From NCBI GenBank assembly GCA_903929355.1, contig CAIYUN010000051.1, positions 1-64,000 of the forward strand: a stretch of 64,000 nt of DNA, in the 5' to 3' direction. Positions 17,120-26,833 of the stretch are shown piece by piece. This stretch comes from an uncultured Opitutaceae bacterium. GTDB taxonomy: Bacteria; Verrucomicrobiota; Verrucomicrobiia; Opitutales; Opitutaceae. Below the pieces are notes generated by a model. The model was not told where the DNA came from and did no database searches. It saw only the letters and a list, made by a program, of their open reading frames with translations. Position 1 is the stretch's first letter. Each line of letters starts with the position of its first letter. Both the position numbers and the translations under genes were made by a program.

Positions 17120-18044
17120 CAACTTTGATGACGGGGGCGTCCGGCGCGGTCGCGCTGGCGGGCGGCGGCGGCGGCGGGGCCAGCTTGATGGCGGGGGCCG
17201 GAGCCGTGGGCGTGGCTGTGCTGTCGGACAGGCCCTTGAAACCGAGGTCCACCGGCGCGGCCGGCGGTGCCGGGGCCGGACCGATGGCCGGCTCCGCCGC
17301 CGGTAGGGCGGGACTGGCGGACTTGGGGGCGGTTTTGGCCGAGAGGGGAATCTTCAGGGTCTGGCCGACGCGGATCTTGGCGGGGTCGGTGATGTGGTTG
17401 GCCACCTCAAGGTCTCCCACCTTCACCCCGTAGGATCGGGCGATGACGCCCAGGGTCTCGCCGGATTTGACGACATGCGTCGTGCCGTCGGCCACCGCCG
17501 TGGGCGCGGGTGCCGTCCCGACCAGCGCGGGGCCGGGCAGGGCTGGCGTGGCCGCCGCGGCGAGACCGCCGTCCGGCACCAGCAGCTTCTGGCCGGGGTG
17601 CAGCACCGCGCTGACACTGATGTTGTTGGCCTTGGCCAGCGCGGCTGGCAGAATTTTATACTTCTTGGCGATCGTCCACAGGCTTTCACCGTTGGCCACG
17701 ATGTGCTGCGTGGTGGCGGTCGGCGGCGCGACCGGCACCGCGGCCGGCGGCGGTGGCGCGAGGGAGATGGCGGCGGCCGTCCCGGGCCGGGTGGGGTTGA
17801 ACCGCGGCGCGGCGGGCGCGTCCGGATCAAACCCGGGCGCCGGCGGCGGCGAAAGAGCCGGCGCGGGGGCGGGCGCGGGAGTGGCGTTGCCGGCGGACGC
17901 GGGGCCCGGGGGCGGGTTGTCGGCGATGGCCACGGTGGCCGAGGCCGGCTTGCCGGTCGAATGGCAGCCGGGGATGGCGAAGACGAGCAGGAACAACGCC
18001 ACATGGATGGCGGCGACAATTCCGGAGATTTTTAGGATTTTCAT
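17091..18044 (-). CDS. LysM-repeat cell-wall protein inside the dcw cluster
   Basis: A 317-residue exported protein. A hydrophobic N-terminal segment (residues 8-25) ends in AIPGC, close to a lipobox, so it may be a lipoprotein acylated at Cys27. Two LysM domains lie at about 113-157 (HIVANGESLWTIAKKYKI) and 189-233 (HVVKSGETLGVIARSYGV), joined by long Ala/Pro linkers. The C-terminus is also Pro/Ala rich. LysM binds GlcNAc-containing glycan. No catalytic domain is visible. It overlaps murD by 4 bases (ATGA) and ftsW by 29, so it is an integral cluster member. A role at the septum or in organising peptidoglycan is inferred. Confidence 0.85.
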   Translation of the reverse strand: MKILKISGIVAAIHVALFLLVFAIPGCHSTGKPASATVAIADNPPPGPASAGNATPAPAPAPALSPPPAPGFDPDAPAAPRFNPTRPGTAAAISLAPPPPAAVPVAPPTATTQHIVANGESLWTIAKKYKILPAALAKANNISVSAVLHPGQKLLVPDGGLAAAATPALPGPALVGTAPAPTAVADGTTHVVKSGETLGVIARSYGVKVGDLEVANHITDPAKIRVGQTLKIPLSAKTAPKSASPALPAAEPAIGPAPAPPAAPVDLGFKGLSDSTATPTAPAPAIKLAPPPPPPASATAPDAPVIKVDDSGAPRIP

Positions 18045-19372
18045 GGTGATAAGGTGGAAAGGGCGGGGGAGAAGAAGGTGGCCGCGGCGACCGCCGGCGG
18101 CGGGCCGGCCAGGGAGTGCACGAGCGCGGTGAATTGAGCGCCGCGGTCGGCGTAGTCCCGGAACTGGTCGAAGCTGGCAAAGCCCGGGCTGAGCAGCACC
18201 TGGTCGCCGGGCCGCGCCAGCGCGGCCGCCCGCCGGACGGCGGTGGCGAGCACCCCGCAGTCGGTGCAGGCGACCCCGCGCGCGGCGCACGCGGCCGCGA
18301 GGGCCGCGCGGGTTTCGCCCATGAGGCAGAGGTGCCGCACCCGCGGCGCGATGCGGCCGACAAAGGCGGCCAGGTCGCCCCCTTTGGACTTGCCGCCGGC
18401 GATGAGGATGACCGGCGCGGCGAAGCCGGCCAGCGCGGCCTCGACCGCGTGAAAGTTGGTCGCCTTGGAATCATCCCACCAGGTCACCCCGTCGCGCACC
18501 GCCACCGGCGCGAGGCGGTGATCGCCCAGCCGGAACGTCCCCGCCGCGGCGAACAAGGCCGCCTCCGGCAGGCCCGCCGCCTTCCACCACGCTGCGGCCA
18601 GCAGAAAGTTTTCCCGCTGGGGATGGCCGGCAAACGCCGTCCCGCGCAGCCGCGGGTCGGCGGGCTGGTCCTCGGTCGCCACGATCACGGCAGCGGGGCC
18701 GGCGGCGGCAAATCGCGCGACGGACGGGCCGGCGAACCAGCGGGGGCCGCGCGCGCGGGAGACCAGGTTCCGCTTGGCCGCGAAATAGGCCTCCATCGTG
18801 CCGTGCCGCTCCAGGTGGTCCTCCGCCAAATTGGTCCAGAGCACCGCGTCCGCGCGGAGGTGCTGCAGCGCCTCCGCCTGGAACGAGCTGACCTCGACCA
18901 CGGCGGTCGCATCAGGGGTGCCACCGTCGGTCTCGGCGACGAGCTCGGCGAAGGCGTGGCCGACATTCCCGGTGGCGGCGGCATCCCGCCCGAGGCTGCG
19001 CAGCGCATGCGCGAGGAACTCCGTCAGCGTGGTCTTGCCGTTGGTGCCGGTCACGGCGACCACCGCGCCGCGCCAGCAGAGCGCGGCGAGGTCCAGCTCG
19101 GGCAGGCAGAGCGCGCCCGCCGCGCGGGCGGCCGCCAGCCAGGGATGGGCCGGGGTGAAGCCGGGCGAGAAAACCACCAGCGGGTGCGCGGCCGCGTCGG
19201 CCGCGGTGAACGCCGTGCGCCCGCCCCCCGCCCCGTGTTCGTCGAACAGCACCGCCCGGCCGCCCAGCCGGGCGACCAGCAGGTGCGCCGCGCGGCCGCT
19301 CACCCCCCCGCCCAGGATGGCGGCGGGGGCCGCGAGCAGCGGCGCGAGCAGTTCGGGCGGGGCGAGTTTCAT
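18041..19372 (-). CDS. murD: MurD: UDP-MurNAc-L-Ala--D-Glu ligase
   Basis: Adds D-glutamate to UDP-MurNAc-L-Ala in the cytosol; 443 residues. It has an N-terminal UDP-binding domain with GGGVSGRAA (21-29), P-loop GTNGKTTLTEFL (109-120), EVSSFQAEAL, NLAEDHLERHGTMEAYFAAK, and the C-terminal substrate motif WWDDSKATNFHAVEAAL. ATG at 19372 is two bases after the mraY stop. The upstream open frame into mraY is a shadow. It ends in ATGA overlap with the LysM gene. Confidence 0.95.
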   Translation of the reverse strand: MKLAPPELLAPLLAAPAAILGGGVSGRAAHLLVARLGGRAVLFDEHGAGGGRTAFTAADAAAHPLVVFSPGFTPAHPWLAAARAAGALCLPELDLAALCWRGAVVAVTGTNGKTTLTEFLAHALRSLGRDAAATGNVGHAFAELVAETDGGTPDATAVVEVSSFQAEALQHLRADAVLWTNLAEDHLERHGTMEAYFAAKRNLVSRARGPRWFAGPSVARFAAAGPAAVIVATEDQPADPRLRGTAFAGHPQRENFLLAAAWWKAAGLPEAALFAAAGTFRLGDHRLAPVAVRDGVTWWDDSKATNFHAVEAALAGFAAPVILIAGGKSKGGDLAAFVGRIAPRVRHLCLMGETRAALAAACAARGVACTDCGVLATAVRRAAALARPGDQVLLSPGFASFDQFRDYADRGAQFTALVHSLAGPPPAVAAATFFSPALSTLSP

Positions 19373-19374
19373 GG

Positions 19375-20487
19375 TCAGAGCAGCTTCAGCGTGGCCAGGC
19401 CGGCAAGGGCAAAAATGAGCGAGACGATCCAGAACCGGAGCACCACCTTGGTCTCCGGCCAGCCCAGCTTTTGAAAGTGATGATGGAGCGGTGCCATGCG
19501 AAACACCCGGTACCCCGTGCCCGTGCGGTGACGCGTGAGCTTGAAGCAGCTGACCTGGATGATGACCGAAAGCGCCTCGAGCACAAACACCCCGCCGACG
19601 ATGACCAGGGTGAGCGGCTGGTGGATCATGAACGCCATCACCCCGATCAACCCGCCGAGCGCGAGCGAGCCGGTGTCGCCCATGAAGACCTCGGCCGGAT
19701 ACGCGTTGTACCAGAGAAACGCGAGCGTGCCGCCGATCAAGGCGCCGCAAATCACCGCGAGCTCGCCCGTTTCCGGCACATGGGAGATGCCCAGATAGGC
19801 GGTCGCCCTCGCGTTGCCGGCCAGATAGGCCATGAAGCCGAAGACCACCACGACGCTGATGGTGCAGCCGCCGGCGAGCCCGTCGAGCCCGTCGGTGAGG
19901 TTGATCGCGTTGCTGAAGCCCACGATCCAGAAATAGACCAGCCCGAGCAGCAGCCACCACGGCATCGAGGTGATCACCGCGTGCTTGACGAACGGCACCC
20001 AGAGCTCGCGGATCTTTTCCGCGCTGTCGGGATGCCACAGCAGGACCCCGAGCGCGACGAGGGCCGCGAGCGACTGCCAGGCGATTTTCTCCCCCGAGGA
20101 GATGCCATGGTGGTTCCGGCGGACGACCTTCAGGTAGTCGTCACGCCAGCCGGCATAGGTGAGCACCGCGTAGACAAAGAGGCTGACGAACACCCACACA
20201 TTGGGCGCCGCCCACAGCCACGCGCTGACGAAGACCGCGAAGAAAATGATCAGGCCGCCCATCGGCGGGGTGTGCTGCTTGTCGAACTGGCTCGCGACGC
20301 CGCCCGTGCGGGCATCGGCGTAGTCCCGCCCGAATTTGAGTGCGCGAAACCGGCGGATCAGCCCCGGGCCGATGACAAAGCCGATCAGCGCGGCCGTGAT
20401 CGTCGCGAACATCGTGCGCACCGTGAGGTAGCGCAGCAGGCGCAGCGGGCCGAAGTCGTTCTCAAAATTGGAGAGGAAGCTGAGCAT
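19375..20487 (-). CDS. mraY: MraY: phospho-MurNAc-pentapeptide translocase
   Basis: Makes lipid I on undecaprenyl phosphate; 370 residues with about ten helices. Diagnostic blocks are DKQHTPPMGGLI near the N-terminus, NAINLTDGLDGLAGG with the catalytic aspartates, FMGDTGSLALGG and the terminal MAPLHHHFQKLGWPE. Length matches the family (about 360-370). It begins 10 bases after murF and ends 2 bases before murD. Confidence 0.96.
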   Translation of the reverse strand: MLSFLSNFENDFGPLRLLRYLTVRTMFATITAALIGFVIGPGLIRRFRALKFGRDYADARTGGVASQFDKQHTPPMGGLIIFFAVFVSAWLWAAPNVWVFVSLFVYAVLTYAGWRDDYLKVVRRNHHGISSGEKIAWQSLAALVALGVLLWHPDSAEKIRELWVPFVKHAVITSMPWWLLLGLVYFWIVGFSNAINLTDGLDGLAGGCTISVVVVFGFMAYLAGNARATAYLGISHVPETGELAVICGALIGGTLAFLWYNAYPAEVFMGDTGSLALGGLIGVMAFMIHQPLTLVIVGGVFVLEALSVIIQVSCFKLTRHRTGTGYRVFRMAPLHHHFQKLGWPETKVVLRFWIVSLIFALAGLATLKLL

Positions 20488-20497
20488 GGCAAAGCTC

Positions 20498-21916
20498 TCA
20501 GTGCGCCGCCACCAGCGCCGGGGCGCCGGCCAGCAGGGTCTCGAGCCGGTGGCGTCGGCTGCCCTTCAAAAACACCGCGCCCTGCCAGCCGGCCAGGCAT
20601 TCGGCGGCAAGTTCCAGCGACGTGACCGCGCTGGCCTGCGGGGCGGGCCCGCCCTGGTCGACGACCCCCGCGCAGACCTCCTCGGCCAGGTCGCCGATGG
20701 CCAGCAGGCGGTCGTCCGGCCCCAGGTGCAGCGAGCGGCCGAGCCGGCGGTGGAGGGCGGCCGCGTCGGCGCCGAGCTCCTCCATGCCACCCAGAATGTA
20801 AAGGCGCGGCGCGCCCGCCGGCGCGATGGCGGCGAAGGTGTCGAGCGCGTCGGCCATCGAGGCGGGGTTGGCGTTGTAACAGTCGAGATAAAGCAGTCGG
20901 CCGCCCTCCCGGCGAATTTCGCCGCGGAGCGGGGCCGGCGACCACCGGGCGAGGCGCGCGGCCAGCCGTTCCGCCGGCACGCCGTGGACCAGCGCCAGCG
21001 TGAGGGCCAGCGCGGCGTTTTGCGCCATGCCGTCGGTCACCCGCCGCAGCTTGAACATCAGGGGCGGCGGCGGGCCGTGGGCGATGACTATGACCGTCTC
21101 CGCCGGCCGCTGGATGAGGTTGAAATGAACGGTGTGCGACGGTCGGGTGACCGGGCGCAGGATCGTGGAGCGCTCGAGCACCAGTTGGTTGACCAACAGG
21201 TCGCGGAAGGCCGGGAACCGCACGCATTCCTTTGGAAAGAGGGCCACCCCGCGGGGGCGCACGGCGGCGGCCAGCCCGGCCTTCTCGCGCGCGAGGTCCT
21301 CCAGCGCGCCAAACGCCCCGAGATGCGCGGGCGCCACCGTGGTGACCAGCGCGGCGTCGGGCTCGATCATGGCCGCGAGCGGCGCCATCTCGCCGGGCGC
21401 CCCGATCCCGGCCTCGATGACGGCGAAACGGTGCCGCGCCGGGTCGAGCCGGGTGAGCGTGAGCGGCACTCCCAGGTGGTTGTTGAGATTGCCCTCGGTC
21501 GCGAGCACCTCGTCCGGCCCGTCCGCGAGCAGCAGCGCCAGCAGGTTTTTGGTGGAGGTCTTGCCACAGCTGCCGGTGACCCCGATCACCGTCCCGGTGA
21601 ACGCCCGCCGGTGCGCGCGGGCGATGGCCTGGAAGGCGGCGAGGGGGTCGGCCACGACGAGCTGGGGCAGCGCCACCGCCGGGTCGGCCCGGGCGACCAG
21701 CGCGCCGGCCGCGCCGGCCGCGGCCGCTTCGGCGAGAAAGGCGTGTCCGTCGCGCTTCCCGGTCTTCAGCGCGACAAACATCTCGCCGCGCCGCAGCGTC
21801 CGGGTGTCGATGGCGAAGCCCGTGACCGGCGCGGCCGGCCGGGCCGACCAGCGGCCGCCGCTCCAGGCGGCGAGCGGTTCGGGGGGGAACTCAGGCCGGG
21901 CGGGGGAGTCGTTCAT
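20498..21916 (-). CDS. murF: MurF: D-Ala-D-Ala-adding ligase
   Basis: Joins D-Ala-D-Ala to the UDP-MurNAc tripeptide; 472 residues. The N-terminal domain has the DTRTLRRGEMFVALK block. The P-loop GSCGKTSTK lies at 115-123, followed by ATEGNLNNHLGVPLTLTRL and YLDCYNANPASMADALDTF, a strong MurF signature. The ATG at 21916 overlaps the murE stop by 26 bases. A slightly variable mid-region (about 210-270) carries an unusual insertion compared with textbook MurF. Confidence 0.94.
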   Translation of the reverse strand: MNDSPARPEFPPEPLAAWSGGRWSARPAAPVTGFAIDTRTLRRGEMFVALKTGKRDGHAFLAEAAAAGAAGALVARADPAVALPQLVVADPLAAFQAIARAHRRAFTGTVIGVTGSCGKTSTKNLLALLLADGPDEVLATEGNLNNHLGVPLTLTRLDPARHRFAVIEAGIGAPGEMAPLAAMIEPDAALVTTVAPAHLGAFGALEDLAREKAGLAAAVRPRGVALFPKECVRFPAFRDLLVNQLVLERSTILRPVTRPSHTVHFNLIQRPAETVIVIAHGPPPPLMFKLRRVTDGMAQNAALALTLALVHGVPAERLAARLARWSPAPLRGEIRREGGRLLYLDCYNANPASMADALDTFAAIAPAGAPRLYILGGMEELGADAAALHRRLGRSLHLGPDDRLLAIGDLAEEVCAGVVDQGGPAPQASAVTSLELAAECLAGWQGAVFLKGSRRHRLETLLAGAPALVAAH

Positions 21917-23510
21917 GGGTGGGCGGGTGTTTGATGGCGATCAGTTCGCGGAGCACCTGGCGGTCGTCGAACGGGACGATGGTGTCGCCGAATTCCTGGT
22001 AGGTTTCGTGGCCCTTGCCGGCGACGAGGAGGGTGTCCCCGGGCCGGCACGCGTCGAGCGCGAGGCTCAGTGCCCGCCGCCGGTCGTCCACCCACGTGAT
22101 TTTTCTCGGCTCGGTCACGCCCACGCTCATGTCGGCGAAAATCTGCGCGATCGGTTCCTGCCGGGGGTTGTCCGCCGTGGCATAGGCGTGGTCGGCGAAT
22201 TCCTGGACCGCCCCGACCATGAGCGGCCGCTTCCGCCGGTCCCGGCTCCCGCCGCAGCCGAAGACCACGAGCAGGCGGCCCGGGGTGATGGGGCGGAGCA
22301 TCCCGAGGGCGTTGCGCAGCGCGTCGTCGGTGTGGGCGTAGTCGACCAGCAGGTTGAACGGCCGGCCCGGGTCCACCCGCTCCATGCGGCCGGGCACACC
22401 GGGAAACGCCGCGAGCCGCGGGAGCAACCGGGCCACGTCGTGGCCGAGCCCGTGGAGTGTCGCCAGCGCCGCGAGCAGGTTGCTGACATTGTAGCGGCCC
22501 AGCAGCGGCGACCCCACCTCGGCCGCGCCGCCAGGCCAGACGAGGCGGAAGGTTGCGCCCTGAAAGCCGAGACTGACGCGCTCGGCGCGCACCTGCGCGC
22601 GCGGGCTCTCGCCAAACGTGACCTGGCGGAGGTGCGCGGGCAGGAGGGCGGCGAGCCGCGCCCCATGGGCATCGTCAAGATTGATCACGGCGAGCTGCGG
22701 GGCCGAGCCGGTCGCGCCAGTGAAGAGGCGGGTCTTCACCTCAAAATACGCCTCGAGCGAGCCGTGGTAGTCGAGGTGGTCCTGCGTCAGGTTGGTGAAG
22801 ACCGCGGCGGCCAACTGCAGGCCGAGCACGCGCTGCTGGTCGATGCCGTGCGAGCTGACCTCCATCACGGCCTGGCGGCAGCCCGCCCCGCGCATCTGCG
22901 CGAGCATGCCAAAGATGTCCGGCGCCTCCGGCGTGGTCTTGAACGAGGGCACCACCCGGGCGCCGAGGTCGTAGCTGACCGTCCCGAGCAGGCCGGCCCG
23001 CGCCCCGTCGGTGTCGAGGAAATGCTTGATGAGGTGGGAGACCGTGGTCTTGCCGTTGGTGCCGGTGACCCCGATCACGTCCAGCGCGCGGTCGGGAAAC
23101 TGGTGATAGCGTCGGGCGACGCGCGCCAGCGTCGCCCGGGCGTCGGCCACCTGGATGTAGGTGACCCGGGCGGGCGGGTGCGCGGGCATCTGTTCGGTGA
23201 TGATGGCGACGGCCCCGCGACTGACCGCCTCGTCAATGAACGAGGCGCCGTCGGCGCGCCGGCCGCGCAGGGCGAAGAACAGGCTGCCCGGCATGACGCG
23301 GCGGCTGTCGATCGCCAGGCCGGAGATCGGCCGCTCCAGCGGACCCTTCACGGCGAGGATGACATCCTCGCGCAGGCAGTCGGAAAGCACAGTGGCCATT
23401 TTAAAGAGGTTTGGCCGGAAGGGCGCGGCGCGGCGGCCGGTGGCGGTGGCGCGGGCGCGCGTCCGGAAGGCGTGGATGAGCAGATTGTTGGTGGGAAGAT
23501 AGCTGATCAT
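21891..23510 (-). CDS. murE: MurE: meso-diaminopimelate-adding ligase
   Basis: Adds the third stem residue; 539 residues from ATG at 23510. The P-loop GTNGKTTVSHL lies at 150-160, VSSHGIDQQRV at 219-229 and the amino-acid specificity motif DNPR at 447-450. DNPR predicts meso-DAP rather than lysine. The ATG at 23510 overlaps the ftsI stop (ATGA), supporting coupling. A later ATG at 23399 (MATVLSDCLRED) would remove 37 unconserved residues and better fits the family N-terminus, so the start is open. Confidence 0.94.
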   Translation of the reverse strand: MISYLPTNNLLIHAFRTRARATATGRRAAPFRPNLFKMATVLSDCLREDVILAVKGPLERPISGLAIDSRRVMPGSLFFALRGRRADGASFIDEAVSRGAVAIITEQMPAHPPARVTYIQVADARATLARVARRYHQFPDRALDVIGVTGTNGKTTVSHLIKHFLDTDGARAGLLGTVSYDLGARVVPSFKTTPEAPDIFGMLAQMRGAGCRQAVMEVSSHGIDQQRVLGLQLAAAVFTNLTQDHLDYHGSLEAYFEVKTRLFTGATGSAPQLAVINLDDAHGARLAALLPAHLRQVTFGESPRAQVRAERVSLGFQGATFRLVWPGGAAEVGSPLLGRYNVSNLLAALATLHGLGHDVARLLPRLAAFPGVPGRMERVDPGRPFNLLVDYAHTDDALRNALGMLRPITPGRLLVVFGCGGSRDRRKRPLMVGAVQEFADHAYATADNPRQEPIAQIFADMSVGVTEPRKITWVDDRRRALSLALDACRPGDTLLVAGKGHETYQEFGDTIVPFDDRQVLRELIAIKHPPTHERLPRPA

Positions 23511-25438
23511 GGGCGGCCTCCTTGCAGCGCGAGCAGCGGAGCCCCGGAACCGGACGGGGCCGCGACGGGCTTGATGTCCAGATAGGGGATCAGCTGTTCG
23601 CCGAGATGCTTGAAGCTCGGGGCCGCAACGATCCGACCGTAGGCGGTGCCACCGCCCGGCGGATGACCATCGTCCACAATCACCGAAATGACAACCACGG
23701 GCCGGTTCGCGGGGAAAAACCCGACAAAGGACGAGACGTGGTGGGTGGTGGAGTATTTGCCGTCGATCACCTTCTGCGTCGTGCCCGTCTTGCCGGCGGC
23801 GTCGAACCCGGGGATGGCGGCCTCGGGCGCGGTGCCCTCCGTTGACACGACGCCCATGAGCATCCCGGACATGGTGCGCGCGGTCGCGGCGCTGATGACG
23901 CGGCGGCGCACGTCGCGGTCAAAACGATAGACTACCGCGCCGGCCGGGTCGCGGACTTCGCGGACGAGCTGGGGGCGCAGGAGCTCGCCGCCGCTGGCGA
24001 TGACCCCCATGGCCATGTGGATCTGCAGCGGCGAGGCGGCGATGGTGTGGCCCATCGGGATGCGGGTGATGTCTTTGCCGCTCCACTTGGTCCAGTTGGC
24101 CAGCAGCCCGGGGGTCTCGGGGTAGATGGCGGGGAACCCCGTCAGCTCGCCGAACCCGAACGCCCGCGCGTAGCCCCACAACCGCTCCTCACCCAGCTGC
24201 ATGCCGAGCTGCGCCGCGCCACGGTTGGAGGAATGTTCGATGATCTCGGCGACGCTGATCGGGCGGGTGAACGGGTGGTCGTCATTCGGCAGCTCCCGGG
24301 GCAGGCCCTTGTAGTCCACCTTGGCCAGCGAGCAGTCGAACTCCGTCGCTGGGGTGACGAGGTGCTCCTCCAGCGCGCCGGAGGCCGCGACAATCTTGAA
24401 GGTGGACCCGGGCTCCAGGTAGTCGGCGACGGCGATGTTCCGCTCGGCCCGCGACCCGGCTGGACCGGGGGCGTTGTAATTATTGAGGTCAAACGTGGGC
24501 CAGTTCGCCATCGCCAGGATGAATCCGGTCTGGGCATTGCTCACAATGATCGTCGCCTTCTGTGGCGAGAACTTCGCCGCGATGTCCGTCAGCTCCTGCT
24601 CCGCCATGTGCTGGACCGCCGCGTCGAGCGAGAGCGCCACCGCGTAGCCGTCGCTGGGCCGCGCCTCGCGGGTGCGAAACTGCTCCAGCTCCCGCTGCCG
24701 GCCGTCCTTCTCCGATTCACGCCAGCCGTCCGCCCCGCGCAGGTAGAAGTCCGCGAAGTGCTCGACGCCGGTGACCGGCTGGGCCTCCTTGTTGATAAAT
24801 CCCACCACGTGGGCGGCCAGCTGGCCGTGCGGATAGACCCGCACCGCGTAGCGCTGGCCGACCAGGCCGAGCGGCGGGGTGGGGGCGGCCTTCCCGTCCG
24901 CCTGGGGATACAGCTTCCCGTCCGTCAGCCGGGCGTAGAGCGACTCCTCCACGCCGTCGTGGAACTTCACGAAGCGCACCTTGACCCGGCCGTCGGGCAG
25001 GATGCTGCGGAGGTCGTCCTTGGGGCCCGGGGCGCGCGTGGCCGGCGTGTAGGCCTTCTCCACCTCGTCCGGGCGCAGGCCGAGCAGGGCGGCGAGCGCG
25101 GTGTGCTTGGCCTGTTCGGACCGGAGCAACTGCGCCCGGAGCAGGGGCTTGTGCGCCGTGTCCAGAGCCTGGAGGGCATCGGCCAGCGCCCACGGGTCGA
25201 TGGCCAGCGCGACCTCGGTGCGGCTGGTCGCAAGGGCGTCGCCGTGCGCGTCGAGGATGTCGCCGCGGCGGGAGAGTTCGACCACCAGCTCGCTCCGCTC
25301 GCGGTTGACGTCGCGCAGCCGCGCCGCGCGGTTGAGGACATGGAGGTTGAGCAGCTGCGCCCCCACGGCGGCAAAGCCGAGGAGCACGGCGGTGGCGAGA
25401 ACCGTGACGCGGGAATTGGAGGCGAAGCCGCGGGACAT
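23507..25438 (-). CDS. ftsI: FtsI: septal penicillin-binding protein (transpeptidase)
   Basis: Class B PBP crosslinking septal peptidoglycan; 643 residues. The N-terminal transmembrane helix (about 10-32) is followed by RRGDILDAHGDALAT, a dimerisation/pedestal domain, and the transpeptidase domain. Catalytic motifs are SxxK at Ser345 (GSTFK), SSN at 403-405 and KTGT at 550-553. It acts with FtsW on the periplasmic side. No PASTA repeats are visible. ATG at 25438 (MSRGFASNSRV) lies 11 bases after the ftsL-like stop; the longer open frame upstream is a shadow. Confidence 0.95.
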   Translation of the reverse strand: MSRGFASNSRVTVLATAVLLGFAAVGAQLLNLHVLNRAARLRDVNRERSELVVELSRRGDILDAHGDALATSRTEVALAIDPWALADALQALDTAHKPLLRAQLLRSEQAKHTALAALLGLRPDEVEKAYTPATRAPGPKDDLRSILPDGRVKVRFVKFHDGVEESLYARLTDGKLYPQADGKAAPTPPLGLVGQRYAVRVYPHGQLAAHVVGFINKEAQPVTGVEHFADFYLRGADGWRESEKDGRQRELEQFRTREARPSDGYAVALSLDAAVQHMAEQELTDIAAKFSPQKATIIVSNAQTGFILAMANWPTFDLNNYNAPGPAGSRAERNIAVADYLEPGSTFKIVAASGALEEHLVTPATEFDCSLAKVDYKGLPRELPNDDHPFTRPISVAEIIEHSSNRGAAQLGMQLGEERLWGYARAFGFGELTGFPAIYPETPGLLANWTKWSGKDITRIPMGHTIAASPLQIHMAMGVIASGGELLRPQLVREVRDPAGAVVYRFDRDVRRRVISAATARTMSGMLMGVVSTEGTAPEAAIPGFDAAGKTGTTQKVIDGKYSTTHHVSSFVGFFPANRPVVVISVIVDDGHPPGGGTAYGRIVAAPSFKHLGEQLIPYLDIKPVAAPSGSGAPLLALQGGRP

Positions 25439-25449
25439 GGCGGAAATTC

Positions 25450-25863
25450 TCAGCGGGCCGCGGCGGGTTGAAACCGGCGCGTGGGGGTCGCGCCCCGCCC
25501 CAGGCTGGCGTAGAACTCCGGCGCCCCGCGGCGCGCGGCCAGCCGTTCCTCGGCCGGGACGGCGACCCGCACGACCTGCGCCTCGCGCGGCGGACCGAGG
25601 CCGAGCTGCCACTCCGTGTTGCGGCGGTTGAGGGCGTCGATCGACTCCCCGGCCGTGATCTGCGTGTTCAGCTCGGCGAGGTCCCGCTTGGTCTGCGCGA
25701 GCCGCTGCTCGGCCGACCGCGTGCGGTTGGCCGTGAGGGAGATCTCCTGGCGGAGCCACACGTCCCCGAGGCCGGCCGTGCCGGCCAGGCCGATGAGCGC
25801 GAGCGTGGGCAGGAGCAGCGGGTGGGCAAAGCCGCCGGGACGGGTGCGGTGGGCTGGTGGCAT
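25450..25863 (-). CDS. ftsL: FtsL-like small divisome protein
   Basis: A 137-residue bitopic protein between rsmH and ftsI, exactly where ftsL lies. A short basic N-terminus is followed by a hydrophobic helix (about 15-36). A heptad-like coiled coil (ISLTANRTRSAEQRLAQTKRDLAELNTQI) comes next, then a low-complexity tail. FtsL sequences diverge strongly, so the call rests on topology, size and position. It should pair with FtsQ and an FtsB-like protein, which is not seen here. Confidence 0.72.
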   Translation of the reverse strand: MPPAHRTRPGGFAHPLLLPTLALIGLAGTAGLGDVWLRQEISLTANRTRSAEQRLAQTKRDLAELNTQITAGESIDALNRRNTEWQLGLGPPREAQVVRVAVPAEERLAARRGAPEFYASLGRGATPTRRFQPAAAR

Positions 25864-25876
25864 GGGACGGCGTGGT

Positions 25877-26833
25877 TTAAATGCGGCGGACGGCGCGAAG
25901 TTTGGCGGAGCGGCTGCGCGGGTTGGCCGCCAGCTCGTCGGCCCCCGGGGTGACCGGGCGGCGCGTGAGCGGTTCGGCGAGCTTTTCCCGCAGATCCTGC
26001 GGACGGTGGTCCTCGTCGCTCTCGGGCTGGCCGCAGAGGCGGCGGAAATATTGCTTCACCGGCCGGTCTTCGAGGGAGTGGAAGGCGATGACGGCGAGCA
26101 CCCCGCCCGGGTTGAGCCGTGCGAACGCGGCGGGCAGGACGCGCTCCAACGCGCCCAGCTCGTCATTCACCGCGAGGCGGATGCCCTGAAAGGAGCGGGT
26201 CGCCGGGTTGATTTTTGAGGTAAAACGGTCGCGTGGCGGGATGGCGGCGGCGATGAGTTCGGCCAGGGTCGCCGTGCGGTCGAGCGCGCCGGTGCCGCGG
26301 GCCGCGAGGAGGGCCCGCACGACCCGCCGCCAGTTGCGCTCCTCGCCGAGGTCGCGGATCGCGCGCGTGAGCATCTCCTCGGTGGCTGTCTCCAGCCAGC
26401 GCGCGGCGGGCACCCCCGCGCGCGGGTCCATGCGCATGTCCGCCGGCGCGTCGTGGCGGAAGGAGAAACCCCGCTCCGCGTCGTCGAGCTGGAAGGAGGA
26501 CAGGCCGAGGTCGAGCAGGATGCCTTCGTAGGTCCCCGGCTCCATCTCCGCGAGCCGGCCGAAATTGCCGTCGAGCAGCTGCAGCCGGCCGGGAAATTCC
26601 GCCAGCAGCGGTTCGGCCCGCGCCCGCGCGGCGGGGTCGCGGTCGAGGGCCGTGACCGACGTGCCGGGCGCGGCCTCCAGGATCGCGCGGGTGTGGCCAC
26701 CGCCGCCAAAGGTCAGGTCCAGGTAGCGGCCGCCCGGGCGCGGTGCGAGGAACCCCAGCACCTCGCGCAGCAGGACGGGTTGGTGGCCAGGCGTCATGGC
26801 GGCGGTCAGCTCACGCGGGTTGGCGCACGTCAT
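25877..26833 (-). CDS. rsmH: RsmH: 16S rRNA (C1402-N4) methyltransferase
   Basis: SAM-dependent enzyme methylating the ribosomal P site; about 318 residues. The diagnostic blocks are [57 protein letters not shown] with DMRMD, and [20 protein letters not shown] at 26833 (MTCANPRE) is chosen; [10 protein letters not shown] at 26797 fits homologues equally well. The upstream open frame is non-coding shadow. It lies 13 bases before the ftsL-like gene. Confidence 0.94.
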   Translation of the reverse strand: MTCANPRELTAAMTPGHQPVLLREVLGFLAPRPGGRYLDLTFGGGGHTRAILEAAPGTSVTALDRDPAARARAEPLLAEFPGRLQLLDGNFGRLAEMEPGTYEGILLDLGLSSFQLDDAERGFSFRHDAPADMRMDPRAGVPAARWLETATEEMLTRAIRDLGEERNWRRVVRALLAARGTGALDRTATLAELIAAAIPPRDRFTSKINPATRSFQGIRLAVNDELGALERVLPAAFARLNPGGVLAVIAFHSLEDRPVKQYFRRLCGQPESDEDHRPQDLREKLAEPLTRRPVTPGADELAANPRSRSAKLRAVRRI

